Below are positions 17,219 through 25,665 of a stretch of 64,000 bases of DNA, piece by piece. The position numbers were made by a program, and so were the translations under genes. Numbering within the stretch: the first letter of the stretch is position 1; every line of letters begins with the position of its first letter. A model generated the notes under the pieces. The model had not been told where the DNA came from. It did not search any database and saw only the letters and a list, made by a program, of their open reading frames with translations. Source of the stretch: Variovorax paradoxus (lineage in GTDB: Bacteria > Pseudomonadota > Gammaproteobacteria > Burkholderiales > Burkholderiaceae_C); assembly GCF_030815855.1 (NCBI RefSeq), contig NZ_JAUSXG010000001.1:4154001-4218000 (forward strand), in the 5' to 3' direction.

Positions 17219-18286
17219 TCAAAGAATGCCGAAGCGGTGCAGCGTGCTGCTGCTGAACACGTCTCCAGGCCGGAGCACCGTCGAAGGAAAGTCCGGCTGG
17301 TTCGGCGAATCGGGGTAGTGCTGCGTTTCCAGGCACAGCCCGGCACCTTGCAGAAAGCTTTCCCCATCGCGGCCGCGAATGCTGCCGTCGAGAAAGTTGC
17401 CCGAGTAGAACTGCACCGCCGGTTCGGTCGTCAGCACGTCCATCACGCGTCCTGAGGGCTCGTGCTCGAGGCGCGCCGCCAGGGCCATGCCGGCCGGCTC
17501 GCGGTCGAGCACCCAGTTGTGGTCGTAGCCGCCGGCCACCTGCAGCTGCTCGTGCGGCTCGCCGATGCGCTCGCCGATCAGCGCGGGCACGCGAAAGTCG
17601 AACGGCGTTCCGGCCACCGGAGCGAGGCCGAGTGGAATCAGGCCTGCATCCACGGGGCTGAAGCGGCTGGCCGGAATCGTCAAGCGATGATCAAGAACCG
17701 CGCCGCTGCCCGCGAGGTTGAAGTAGTCGTGGTGGCTCAGGTTCACCACCGTGGGTTGGTCGGTCACGGCGCGGTAGTCGATGCGCCAGGCGTTTTCGGT
17801 GGTGCTGAGCACGTAGCGCACGGTCACTTGCGCCTCGCCGGGGAAGCCTTCTTCGCCGTCCGCGCTCGTGTAGCGCAGTTCGATGGCCACTTCGCCCACC
17901 GCGCTGTTTGCCGGCACCGGCTCGATCTGCCAGAAGCGCGTGCCGAAGCCCTTGTGACCGCCGTGCAGAGAGTTGGCGCCGTTGTTCACCGAGAGCTGAT
18001 GCGCAACGCCGTCGAGCATGAAGCGGCCGCCCGCGATGCGGTTGGCATAACGCCCGACGATGGTGCCGAAGTGCGGATGCGGCCGCAGGTAGTCCGCGAG
18101 CGTGGGCAGGCCGAGCACGACATTGCCGCTTTGCCCCTGGCGATCGGGCACGTGCAGCGCCGTGACGATGCCGCCGAGGTTGATGGCGCTGAGGCGGAGG
18201 CCCCGGCCGTTGTCGAGGGTGTATTCGGCCACGGCGCGCCCATCGGGCATGCGGCCGAATTCGCGGGAGGTAATGCTGCTGTTCAT
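17219..18286 (-). CDS. galM: Aldose 1-epimerase (mutarotase)
   Basis: A 355-residue galactose mutarotase-type enzyme that interconverts alpha and beta anomers of aldoses. The catalytic residues are visible: H108 (SLHGG), H185/H186 (HHDYFN) and the base E320 (CLETQHYPDSPN), at spacings close to E. coli GalM. The start at 18286 overlaps the stop of the upstream gene (18283-18285), so the two are coupled. It converges on the lactonase gene, 8 bp apart. In this cluster it would provide the anomer preferred by the sugar dehydrogenase. Confidence 0.9.
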   Translation of the reverse strand: MNSSITSREFGRMPDGRAVAEYTLDNGRGLRLSAINLGGIVTALHVPDRQGQSGNVVLGLPTLADYLRPHPHFGTIVGRYANRIAGGRFMLDGVAHQLSVNNGANSLHGGHKGFGTRFWQIEPVPANSAVGEVAIELRYTSADGEEGFPGEAQVTVRYVLSTTENAWRIDYRAVTDQPTVVNLSHHDYFNLAGSGAVLDHRLTIPASRFSPVDAGLIPLGLAPVAGTPFDFRVPALIGERIGEPHEQLQVAGGYDHNWVLDREPAGMALAARLEHEPSGRVMDVLTTEPAVQFYSGNFLDGSIRGRDGESFLQGAGLCLETQHYPDSPNQPDFPSTVLRPGDVFSSSTLHRFGIL

Positions 18287-19953
18287 CGAAGGTGCTTCCA
18301 ATAGGCGACGAGGCCCGAAAGATAGTGCTCCACGTCGTCGATGCGAACGCGAAAGCTGTGGTGCTTGATAAAGAACGAACCCGCAATGCGGTCGGGGTTC
18401 CGGAAAAACATCGCAAGCTCGGGCCAGAAATAGCCATTGGCCAGGTAGCGCGCGCGATGCTCGAGCGCACGGTCGAACTTGTCGCGGTCTAGCCCCTCGA
18501 GCAGCGGGCGCAGCGCCGGGTCGGCGTCGAGGCGCACCACCATTTCGCGCGCGGCCATCATCAGTTCGAGCAGCGTGGGAAAGGTGGTGATGCGCTGCAG
18601 CACGAAGTCCAGGTAGTCGGCCACGTTCTGCAGGCCGAACTGGTAGTAGCGCGTTTCGGGGCGATAGCGCGTGAGCTCGTTGACGCAATAGCTCAGCCAA
18701 TGGTCGTGCGCGCGCCAATGCTCCGCGGCGATGAAATGCTCGAAGGCTTTTTCGACGACGGCGAGCCAGCGCGGATCGCGCGTGAGCCCATAGAGCCGCA
18801 TCAGGCCGAAGGCCGCTTCCCCGTCGTAGTAGATGATGCGGAACGCATCCTTCACGTCGAGCCGGGGGTAGTTGAGCACGTGAACGAAGCGCCCGCTCTC
18901 GGGGTCTTGCATGGCCCGAATGCCGAGCGCGAGTTGCTCCATCAGCGGCTGGTACTGCGCATCGCCCGTGAGCTCGGTGTACTTGACGAAGGCCAGCAGG
19001 CACACCGCATTGCCGCCGAGCTTGATCTCGTCGCCGACGTCCAGCAGGTAGGCGGCACGGGAGCCGTCGGGCAGGTCGACCTCGCGAATGAGCCGGTTCT
19101 TCAGGAAGGCCAGCGAACGGTCGATGGCCGCTTTCTGCATGTCGCTGCGGGTCAGCTCCCAGGCCTCGAGCAGCGCATAGGTCGAGCTGGCGTGGCGCAG
19201 CGTGTTGTAGGTCGGAATCGCGCGGTCGAAGCACGGGAACCAGCCGTAATGAAACTCGCCCGTCGGCTTGATCTGCCCCGCGAGATAGTCGCTCGCGGTG
19301 TCCACCAGTTGGCGCACCTGGCTGGCGTTCCATTCGGGCAGCGTTCGATAGCCCGCCGCCTGGCCTTTGGCCGTCAGCGGCCATGCGCCCTCGGCGTCCA
19401 CGTAAACGCCGCGGGTCGTGAAGCACCACACCGGCGCGGCATCGTCCGAAGGAAAGTCGATGTCGGTTCCGAAGCGTCTCTGCCCGTGCAGGCGCAGGTT
19501 GCCCGGGTTCGGCTCCGCGTGTTCCACAGTGCCGCTGTAGAAGATGGCGCTGCCGTTGATCTCCGGCGCGAGCAGCGCCACCTCGAACTTCGCGTCGAAG
19601 GAGACGCCCTGGTTGAAGTAGTTGCGCTTGGTGCGCGACAGGCGTTCCTTCAGTGCGCCCCAGGTCATGGGCTCGACCATGTCGGCGAGTTCCACGCGCA
19701 CGCGGACGGGTTGCAGGCCGATGCGCTCGACGAGTGCAAGCGCGGTATCGCAGGCCCTTTGCCAAGCCTCTTCTGCAGTGGCCCCGCGCCCCACCGCCAT
19801 GCGCGCGCGGCTCGCGCCGTCGCCCCACACGATGAACATCACGCAGCCGGCCTCGGGTGTGGCCGCGGCGCCCGAGAGCGTGCCGTCGGCCCCCGCCAGT
19901 ACCTGCCGGGCGCGATTCAACAGATCGATGGGAAGAGTCTTTTCTTGGGTCAT
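18283..19953 (-). CDS. Unrecognised 556-residue protein, possible (alpha/alpha) toroid carbohydrate-active enzyme
   Basis: A soluble protein without signal peptide. The first roughly 130 residues form a compact alpha/beta domain (GCVMFIVWGDGASRARMAVG, then an EEAWQRACDTA helix). Residues 220-556 contain repeated helical hairpins with aromatic motifs (YGWFPCFDRAIPTYN, RHASSTYALLEAWELT, IIYYDGEAAFGLMRLY), the look of six-hairpin glycosidases, epimerases and lyases. The start at 19953 gives normal-looking sequence; upstream residues do not. It is coupled to galM, suggesting work on sugars or oligosaccharides entering the pathway. I cannot assign a family, and the catalytic residues are not evident. 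Confidence 0.6.
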   Translation of the reverse strand: MTQEKTLPIDLLNRARQVLAGADGTLSGAAATPEAGCVMFIVWGDGASRARMAVGRGATAEEAWQRACDTALALVERIGLQPVRVRVELADMVEPMTWGALKERLSRTKRNYFNQGVSFDAKFEVALLAPEINGSAIFYSGTVEHAEPNPGNLRLHGQRRFGTDIDFPSDDAAPVWCFTTRGVYVDAEGAWPLTAKGQAAGYRTLPEWNASQVRQLVDTASDYLAGQIKPTGEFHYGWFPCFDRAIPTYNTLRHASSTYALLEAWELTRSDMQKAAIDRSLAFLKNRLIREVDLPDGSRAAYLLDVGDEIKLGGNAVCLLAFVKYTELTGDAQYQPLMEQLALGIRAMQDPESGRFVHVLNYPRLDVKDAFRIIYYDGEAAFGLMRLYGLTRDPRWLAVVEKAFEHFIAAEHWRAHDHWLSYCVNELTRYRPETRYYQFGLQNVADYLDFVLQRITTFPTLLELMMAAREMVVRLDADPALRPLLEGLDRDKFDRALEHRARYLANGYFWPELAMFFRNPDRIAGSFFIKHHSFRVRIDDVEHYLSGLVAYWKHLR

Positions 19954-20005
19954 GCAGGCGCGAATGATGACAGGCCGCGCTGCGTCCCGCGCACCGAACC
20001 GGGCG

Positions 20006-20542
20006 CTAAGCCAGCGCCCGATAGAAATAAGTGGTGTCGCATGGTTCGCCGCCGGGCAGCAGGGCATAGCCCGGAATCACGCCGACGCGCGTCCAGCCAA
20101 CGCGCGCATAAAGCCGCTCGGCTTCGGCGCTCGATGTATCGAGCACGAGCAGGGACTTGCCCCGTTCGCGCGCGAGCTGCTCGGCGGCCTGCATCAGCAA
20201 CGCACCGATGCCTTGGCGCCTGCCCCGCCGATGCACGAGCATCTTCGACACTTCGGCGCGATGCGGCTGGTTCTCGGGTTGCTCGAGCACGAGCTGCACG
20301 GTTCCGACGATGCCTTGCGCGTCTTCGGCCACCAGCAGCGCGCGCTCTCCGCGGGCCGCGCCTTCGGCCACGCGGTGCCAGAACGCCAGTGCACGCTCGC
20401 GGGTCAACGGCCACATGAAGCTGACCGATGCGCCGCCCTCCACGCAATCGATGAGCACGTCGGCCAACTGCCGAAGCTGTGTGTCGTCCACGCGGCCGAG
20501 AAGGCGAATGCGCGGCGCGGGGGTGGTGGTGTCGGTCGTCAT
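20006..20542 (-). CDS. GNAT-family N-acetyltransferase
   Basis: A 178-residue acetyltransferase. The acetyl-CoA-binding loop is RRGRRQGIGALLM, preceded by the beta strand AEVSKMLVH and followed by LLVLDTSSAEAERLYARVGW, the usual GNAT order. I chose the ATG at 20542, which has GGAG nine bases upstream; earlier in-frame ATGs at 20551 and 20557 overlap that site or the preceding stop. It is co-transcribed with the XRE-cupin regulator, 5 bp away. The substrate is unknown; such pairs often act in amino-acid or drug acetylation, which is inference. Confidence 0.8.
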   Translation of the reverse strand: MTTDTTTPAPRIRLLGRVDDTQLRQLADVLIDCVEGGASVSFMWPLTRERALAFWHRVAEGAARGERALLVAEDAQGIVGTVQLVLEQPENQPHRAEVSKMLVHRRGRRQGIGALLMQAAEQLARERGKSLLVLDTSSAEAERLYARVGWTRVGVIPGYALLPGGEPCDTTYFYRALA

Positions 20543-20547
20543 GTCAT

Positions 20548-21135
20548 TCATCTCCACGAAGAGGGCGAGGTTGCGATCACGACGGCATAGCGCGCGATCT
20601 TGCGGGTGGGGTTGTAGTAGCTCATGGGCCGGTCGAGCACCAGCGCCAGGCAGTCGCCCGCGTCGAGCCGGTGGCGTTCATCGCCGAGCGTGGCTTCGAT
20701 GGTTCCTTCGAGCACCCACACCTGCTGGTGCACCTGCGGTTCCCGCGCGGCGCTTTCGTAGGCCACGCGGGCCTTGGGCGGAAACAGCACTTCGACGATG
20801 TGGATCGGCGACGCGGTGCCGGCGGGCGACACGTTGCGGCGCACATAGCCGGAATGCGGATCGCGCCATTGCGGCTGGTCGGCCAGGCGGGACACCGGGC
20901 CGGCTACGGCCTGGGGTGCCTCGAACAGCGAGGCCAGCGGAACACCGAGGCCGGTGGCCAACTTTTCGAGCAGCACCGCCGTCGGGCTGCTTTCGCCGCG
21001 CTCGATGAGCGAGATCATCGAGCGGCTGACGCCGCAATGCGTCGCCAGCGCTTCGAGAGAAAGGCCGCGGTCGGCACGCAGGTCTCGCACGCGCTGCGCG
21101 ATGCGTTCGTTCAGACTGGGCGGTTGATTTTCCAT
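20548..21135 (-). CDS. XRE-family transcriptional regulator with C-terminal cupin domain
   Basis: A 195-residue regulator. The helix-turn-helix covers about residues 12-66 (LSLEALATHCGVSRSMISLIERGESSPT), and a cupin sensor domain follows from about residue 105 (VHQQVWVLEGTIEATLGDERHRLDAGD). Such proteins usually bind a small ligand and repress or activate nearby genes, often their own. A perfect inverted repeat with 16-bp arms overlaps its start codon, a strong hint of autoregulation. It precedes the GNAT acetyltransferase gene in what looks like a two-gene operon. The ligand is unknown. Confidence 0.85.
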   Translation of the reverse strand: MENQPPSLNERIAQRVRDLRADRGLSLEALATHCGVSRSMISLIERGESSPTAVLLEKLATGLGVPLASLFEAPQAVAGPVSRLADQPQWRDPHSGYVRRNVSPAGTASPIHIVEVLFPPKARVAYESAAREPQVHQQVWVLEGTIEATLGDERHRLDAGDCLALVLDRPMSYYNPTRKIARYAVVIATSPSSWR

Positions 21136-21166
21136 GATGTTGGAGAAATATCCAACATCATGGAAA
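21129..21166. promoter_or_regulatory. Perfect 16-bp inverted repeat over the XRE gene start
   Basis: The arms TTTCCATGATGTTGGA (21129-21144) and TCCAACATCATGGAAA (21151-21166) are perfectly complementary, with a 6-bp spacer GAAATA. The start codon of the regulator is within the first arm. This is most likely its operator; in the transcript it would also form a hairpin hiding the start codon. Confidence 0.65.
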
Positions 21167-21171
21167 CAAAG

Positions 21172-22836
21172 TCAAGGCAAGGCGCGAACCGCCTCAGCAG
21201 CCTTGGGCCTGGACGAAGGCTCCCACGAGTCGGGGGTGGTCCCAACCAGTTCCTTGAGGTTGGACCAGGGCTTGGCCCCCGGCACGATGGTGCCGCCGGC
21301 TGTCGCAACCTTGGCAAAGGCCACCATCCGCTCGCGCAGGTACAGCCTGTCGCTTTCCGGCCAGGTCTCGATCGAATGGGGCGCGCGGGCCACCACAATT
21401 TCGCGCGCGCCGCGGATGCGGTCGTACGCGGCCACAGTGCCTTCCGGCGTTTCCGCGCGGTCCCACAGACCCTTGCCGAAAAATGCCGCCGGCCAGGTGT
21501 GCATGCCCGCAAGCGGCGCCGAGTTGGGATAGAAAAGAATGTGGTGGTCCGCCGCCATGCCACCGAGAAACAGGTTGCGGTCGGCGAGGTCGGGCGATGC
21601 CGGCAGGTAGCCCGCGCCGCTCGCGAACGATGCCAGCAGAATCGCGCCCTTGATGTTCGCAAGCCCCTTGGGCGGCGAGCATTCGGGCACCGGCATGTCG
21701 TCGCTGCATGCGCCGGAAAAATTCTTGGACATGGCCCAGGCCATGGACATCGAGCCGCGCGAATAGCCGCCCAGCAGGATGGGAATGCGGGTCGACTTCA
21801 TGCCGCCCAGCAGCTTGCCGGCCGCCTCGCCGCCCGCGAGCACGCGCCCGTCGGGCGTGAGAAGCAGCATGCCGTCGCCGGTGTCGAACTGTGCCAGCAC
21901 GCGAAAGACGTCTTCGCCCTGCTCCAGCGTGTTCGTGTCGCTGAACCCGCCCGAGATGCCCTCGCCTCGCCGGTCGTAGGCCAGCACGTCGAAGCCCGCC
22001 TGGTTCAGCGCATCGAGGTTCTCGCGCCACCAGCGTTGCCCCATGGTTTCTGTCGTGGCATTCGGAAACCTGACATCGACCGTCCTGCCCGTGCCGGGAT
22101 CGATGCGGTAGGCCTTTTCGTCGGGATGCTGGATCGCCGTGATCTGCCCGCCGCCGCCCGGTGCCATGACCACCAGCGCGCGCGTCGTGCCGCCCTTGCC
22201 GTCGTCGACGCCGCGGCCCTCGATGTACCAGCCGCGCAGCTTGACCGGATCGGTCATCTTCAACTCGATGCGCTCGAAGGTGTCGCGCGGCACGGTGAAC
22301 TCGACGATGGTGGTCCTGGCGTCAGCTCGCGCAATGGCCTCCGCATAGGGCGCCTTCGCAAAGAAAGCCGGGCGGCGGATCTGCCGCAGGTCCACCGTAC
22401 CGTCCGGATCGATCTTTCCCGAAGGATCGACCACGCCGGTGGAGCGCGTCGAACGTGCCTTGTTCGGCGGCAGCCAACGCTGCATCTGCGCGTCGATGCG
22501 CGCGAAGCACGCGGCATCTGCCTTGCAGGTGCGCCAGCGCTCCTTCAGGCGCGCATCGGTGAACTCGTCGACGTAGTAGTCGCCGGCATACCCGGCGGGC
22601 GGACGATGGGCCGTGACGCCGAGCGGTACGCACACGGTCTGACCATCGGCTTGCGGCAGGCGATAGCCGGGCAGCTCGTGGTTGCGATCGAGGCCCACCC
22701 AGGCGCGGCAATCGGTCGGCGGCGGCTCCGCCCTGGCGTGCCTGGAAGCGCCACTGCCTTGAGAGGTGCAACCCGCCATCGCCAAGACAACGAGCATCGC
22801 GCCTGCGGCAAGGCCGGTGCGAAAGCGCATGAACAT
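21172..22836 (-). CDS. Alpha/beta-hydrolase-fold lipoprotein, putative
   Basis: A 554-residue predicted lipoprotein. The N-terminus has a lipobox LAMAGC (cysteine near residue 22), and an AAGGAGA ribosome binding site lies 7 bases before the ATG at 22836. The C-terminal half has alpha/beta hydrolase features: nucleophile elbow GYSRGS, the AYDRRGEGISGG segment and a late histidine in ARAPHSIETW. The N-terminal 200 residues look like a separate envelope domain with cysteine pairs (DCRAW, TVCVP, TCKADAACFAR). The substrate is unknown. The gene stops 36 bp before the XRE gene start on the same strand. Confidence 0.72.
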   Translation of the reverse strand: MFMRFRTGLAAGAMLVVLAMAGCTSQGSGASRHARAEPPPTDCRAWVGLDRNHELPGYRLPQADGQTVCVPLGVTAHRPPAGYAGDYYVDEFTDARLKERWRTCKADAACFARIDAQMQRWLPPNKARSTRSTGVVDPSGKIDPDGTVDLRQIRRPAFFAKAPYAEAIARADARTTIVEFTVPRDTFERIELKMTDPVKLRGWYIEGRGVDDGKGGTTRALVVMAPGGGGQITAIQHPDEKAYRIDPGTGRTVDVRFPNATTETMGQRWWRENLDALNQAGFDVLAYDRRGEGISGGFSDTNTLEQGEDVFRVLAQFDTGDGMLLLTPDGRVLAGGEAAGKLLGGMKSTRIPILLGGYSRGSMSMAWAMSKNFSGACSDDMPVPECSPPKGLANIKGAILLASFASGAGYLPASPDLADRNLFLGGMAADHHILFYPNSAPLAGMHTWPAAFFGKGLWDRAETPEGTVAAYDRIRGAREIVVARAPHSIETWPESDRLYLRERMVAFAKVATAGGTIVPGAKPWSNLKELVGTTPDSWEPSSRPKAAEAVRALP

Positions 22837-22922
22837 GTTCCGGTCTCCTTCATGTGCATTTGCCGCGCGATCGGCATCGCTGCCGATGACGCGCTGCGCG
22901 GCGGGGCGGGGCGGGGCGGCCA

Positions 22923-24182
22923 CTACAAGAGCATGAACGCCGCGGCCGCCACGGCCGTAGGCACCAGCGCGCCCAGCAGCAGCCCGCCGGCACCGATCGT
23001 CTCGTCCGAGAACCCGCGCTTCAGCAGCGCCACGCCCGCGGGATTCGGCGCGTTGGCAATCACCGTCAGGCCGCCGCCGGCCACCGCGCCGGCAACGAGC
23101 ATGTATTTCGACTCGTCCGAGATGTTCGCGATCAGCGACCCGAGGTAGGTGAGCGCCGCGTTGTCGGTAATGGCCGTGAGGCCCAGTGCACCGAAGAACA
23201 AGGCCAGCGGCGCCAGGCTCGAAACCACCGACTCCAGCCACCACTGCTGCATGCCGCCGAGCACCACCAGCCCGGCCAGGAAGAAACCGACGAGCAGCGC
23301 TTCCTTGATGATCAACGGGCTCTGGTGGCGTTCGTAGGCCTGCGTGAACCCGAGAAACATCAGGAACAGCCCGAGAAAGGCCACCGGATGGTGAGCGAAC
23401 AGCACGATACCGGCGAGCAGCACCAGGTGCACAAGCGCGACGGTCGGCGGCACGGGTGCTTCCGGCGGCGCAGCATCCGCGGATGGCGCGGCGACCAGGT
23501 GCTTGCGCAACACGAAGGTGGCCCCGGTCGCGTTGACGAGCACGGCGATGGCGGCCTTCCAGCCGAAGGTCGCGAGCATGAAGGCGCTGTCCCACTGCCA
23601 GGTCGAGGCCACCATCAGCACCGGCGGCGCAGCATAGGACGTGAGAGTGCCGCCGATGGACACGTTGACGAACAGCACACCCAGCGCCACGTACTTCACC
23701 GCCTCGGGCACCTGAGGCCTGAAGATCTGCGGCGCGAGCATCAGCGCCGCAATGGTCATGGCCGCGGGCTCGGTGATGAGCGAGCCCAGCAGCGGCACGG
23801 CCGCCAGCCCGAGCCAGGCCGATGCCATGGGCGTGGGCAGCGGCAGCACCCGCGCGACAAGGTTCACGCCCGACATGACAGTGCGCAGCACGGGCCGTGA
23901 CGCAGCCACCACCATCACGACGAAGACGAAGAGCGGTTCGGTGTAGTTGCGCGACTCCGCGTAGCCGAGCGCAGGACCACCACCGACCACCAGGGCCATC
24001 GCCAGCACGAGCACGATGGCCCAGAAGCCGAAGACGACTTCGACCTCGCCCAGCAGGTGGAACAGGCCGGCATGGCGCGGGAAGCGGTGGGACAGCCGCT
24101 CGAACTGCTTGGCGGCAAAGGTGTGGACGAGTGCGACGGCGAAGAGGGCCGCGGCAATGTACTGGATGGTGGGTTCTTGCAT
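22923..24182 (-). CDS. Putative Na+/H+ antiporter family membrane protein
   Basis: A 419-residue integral membrane protein with about eleven to twelve hydrophobic segments. Segments such as ITEPAAMTIAALMLAP, SIGGTLTSYAAPPVLMV, ITDNAALTYLGSLIANI and ANAPNPAG, with helix-breaking Asn/Pro/Gly, resemble the ion-transporter superfamily and the putative Na+/H+ antiporter group (Na_H_antiport_3). I use the ATG at 24182 (MQEPTIQY); the frame upstream gives no hydrophobic or conserved sequence. The following lipoprotein gene starts 86 bp downstream, with G-rich sequence between. Ion specificity is inferred only from similarity. Confidence 0.75.
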   Translation of the reverse strand: MQEPTIQYIAAALFAVALVHTFAAKQFERLSHRFPRHAGLFHLLGEVEVVFGFWAIVLVLAMALVVGGGPALGYAESRNYTEPLFVFVVMVVAASRPVLRTVMSGVNLVARVLPLPTPMASAWLGLAAVPLLGSLITEPAAMTIAALMLAPQIFRPQVPEAVKYVALGVLFVNVSIGGTLTSYAAPPVLMVASTWQWDSAFMLATFGWKAAIAVLVNATGATFVLRKHLVAAPSADAAPPEAPVPPTVALVHLVLLAGIVLFAHHPVAFLGLFLMFLGFTQAYERHQSPLIIKEALLVGFFLAGLVVLGGMQQWWLESVVSSLAPLALFFGALGLTAITDNAALTYLGSLIANISDESKYMLVAGAVAGGGLTVIANAPNPAGVALLKRGFSDETIGAGGLLLGALVPTAVAAAAFMLL

Positions 24183-24308
24183 GTTGGCGTGATTGATCCG
24201 CGCGGCGGCCCGACCAGCGCATGAACCTGCGAAGCCACCGAACACGGCTTCGCACCCGGCGCCAGTTTAACGGGCGTGGCTACACACCATGAATCGACGT
24301 GAGCCAGG

Positions 24309-25655
24309 TTAAGGCTGCTGCAAGCGCTGCAACAACTCGGCGCTGGGGTAGCCATCCGCAGGCACCCCGACGCTGCGTTGATAGCGGCGCAGCCCCTCGC
24401 GCGTGGCAGGCCCCATGACGCCGTCGGCAGCGCCGGTCGCAAAGCCGCGCTGGTTGAGCGCGGTTTGCAGCTCGACCATCTGGCTGCGCGTGAGGGCGGG
24501 CTGATCCCGCGGCCACGCCGCCTGCACGCCGGGCCCGCCGGCCAGGCGCTGCGCAAGAAGACCGACCGCGAGTGCGTAGTTGGTGGAGTTGTTGTAGCGC
24601 AGCACGGCACGAAAGTTCGGGCCGATCAAAAAGGCCGGTCCGCGAGCGCCCGCGGGCAGCAGGATCGTGCTCTCGGCAAACTCCGGCAACGGCTTGTCGT
24701 CGATGGCGCGCAGCCCCTCGGCCGCCCATTGCGCGGACGATTGGCGCACCGACGTATCGGCACGCCCGTAGTCGAAGCCCGGCGGCAACCGCACTTCCAC
24801 GCCCCAGGGCACACCGGCCTGCCAGCCGGATCGCGAGAGAAAGTTGGCGGTCGAGGCCACCACATCGGGCATGCTGCCCCAGATGTCGCGCCGCCCGTCG
24901 CCGTCCGCATCCACTGCGTAGGCCAGAAAGTTGGAAGGCAGGAACTGCGTCTGGCCCATGGCCCCCGCCCACGAGCCGATCATCCGATCGCGCGCGATGT
25001 CGCCGCTGTCGAGAATCTTCAAGGCCGCGATCAACTCGCGGCGCGCCCACTCTTCGCGGCGGCCTTCAAAGCCGAGCGTGGCCAAGGCATCGATGACCGG
25101 GGTATTGCCGTAGTTGCCGCCGTAGTTGCTTTCCATGCCCCAGATGGCGACCACGACGGCCGGCGGCACGCCGTAGCGCGCCGCGGCCGCTTCGGCTTCG
25201 GTGCGAACCTGCAAGAGCTTGTCCTGCCCCGTCGCCACGCGCTGGGGCGTGACCGCGTTGTCGAGATAGTCCCAGACGGTGCGCGTGAATTCGGGCTGGG
25301 CACGGTCGAGTTCGATCACGCGCGGCAGGTACCGGACCGCGTCGAGCGCACTTCGCAGCGTCGCATCGCTGATGCCTTCGGCGCGCGCGCTGGTGCGGAA
25401 GTCTGCAACCCACTTGGCGAACCGCTGTTCGACGGCCGCATCGTCCGAGCCCGCGGTCCCCGGTGCGGCCGGCGCGGCAGGCCGGGCACTCGCTGCCGAA
25501 CCCGGCGGTTTCGACCCTTGTGAGCCCGATGAACCCGGCGAGGGCGGAGCGGACGCACAGCCCGACAGCAGCGCGGCAATGGCCACGGAAGCAGCCAAAG
25601 GTGCGAACCTGCTGAAAGAGAGAAAGGAAATACGGGCTTTGCTGGCTTGATGCAT
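24309..25655 (-). CDS. MltB-type lytic murein transglycosylase, lipoprotein with peptidoglycan-binding domain
   Basis: A 448-residue outer-membrane lipoprotein that cleaves peptidoglycan strands. A lipobox LLSGC places the lipidated cysteine at C33, followed by a Pro/Ser/Ala linker to about residue 70. The catalytic domain carries the glutamate E175 in IWGMESNYGG and the family segments AGAMGQTQFLPSNF and DADGDGRRDIWGS. The last 60 residues are a PG_binding_1 domain (LQTALNQRGFATGAADGVMGPATREGL). It lies 10 bp downstream of the recQ-like gene and may share its transcript. Confidence 0.92.
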   Translation of the reverse strand: MHQASKARISFLSFSRFAPLAASVAIAALLSGCASAPPSPGSSGSQGSKPPGSAASARPAAPAAPGTAGSDDAAVEQRFAKWVADFRTSARAEGISDATLRSALDAVRYLPRVIELDRAQPEFTRTVWDYLDNAVTPQRVATGQDKLLQVRTEAEAAAARYGVPPAVVVAIWGMESNYGGNYGNTPVIDALATLGFEGRREEWARRELIAALKILDSGDIARDRMIGSWAGAMGQTQFLPSNFLAYAVDADGDGRRDIWGSMPDVVASTANFLSRSGWQAGVPWGVEVRLPPGFDYGRADTSVRQSSAQWAAEGLRAIDDKPLPEFAESTILLPAGARGPAFLIGPNFRAVLRYNNSTNYALAVGLLAQRLAGGPGVQAAWPRDQPALTRSQMVELQTALNQRGFATGAADGVMGPATREGLRRYQRSVGVPADGYPSAELLQRLQQP

Positions 25656-25665
25656 TCCTGGATTT

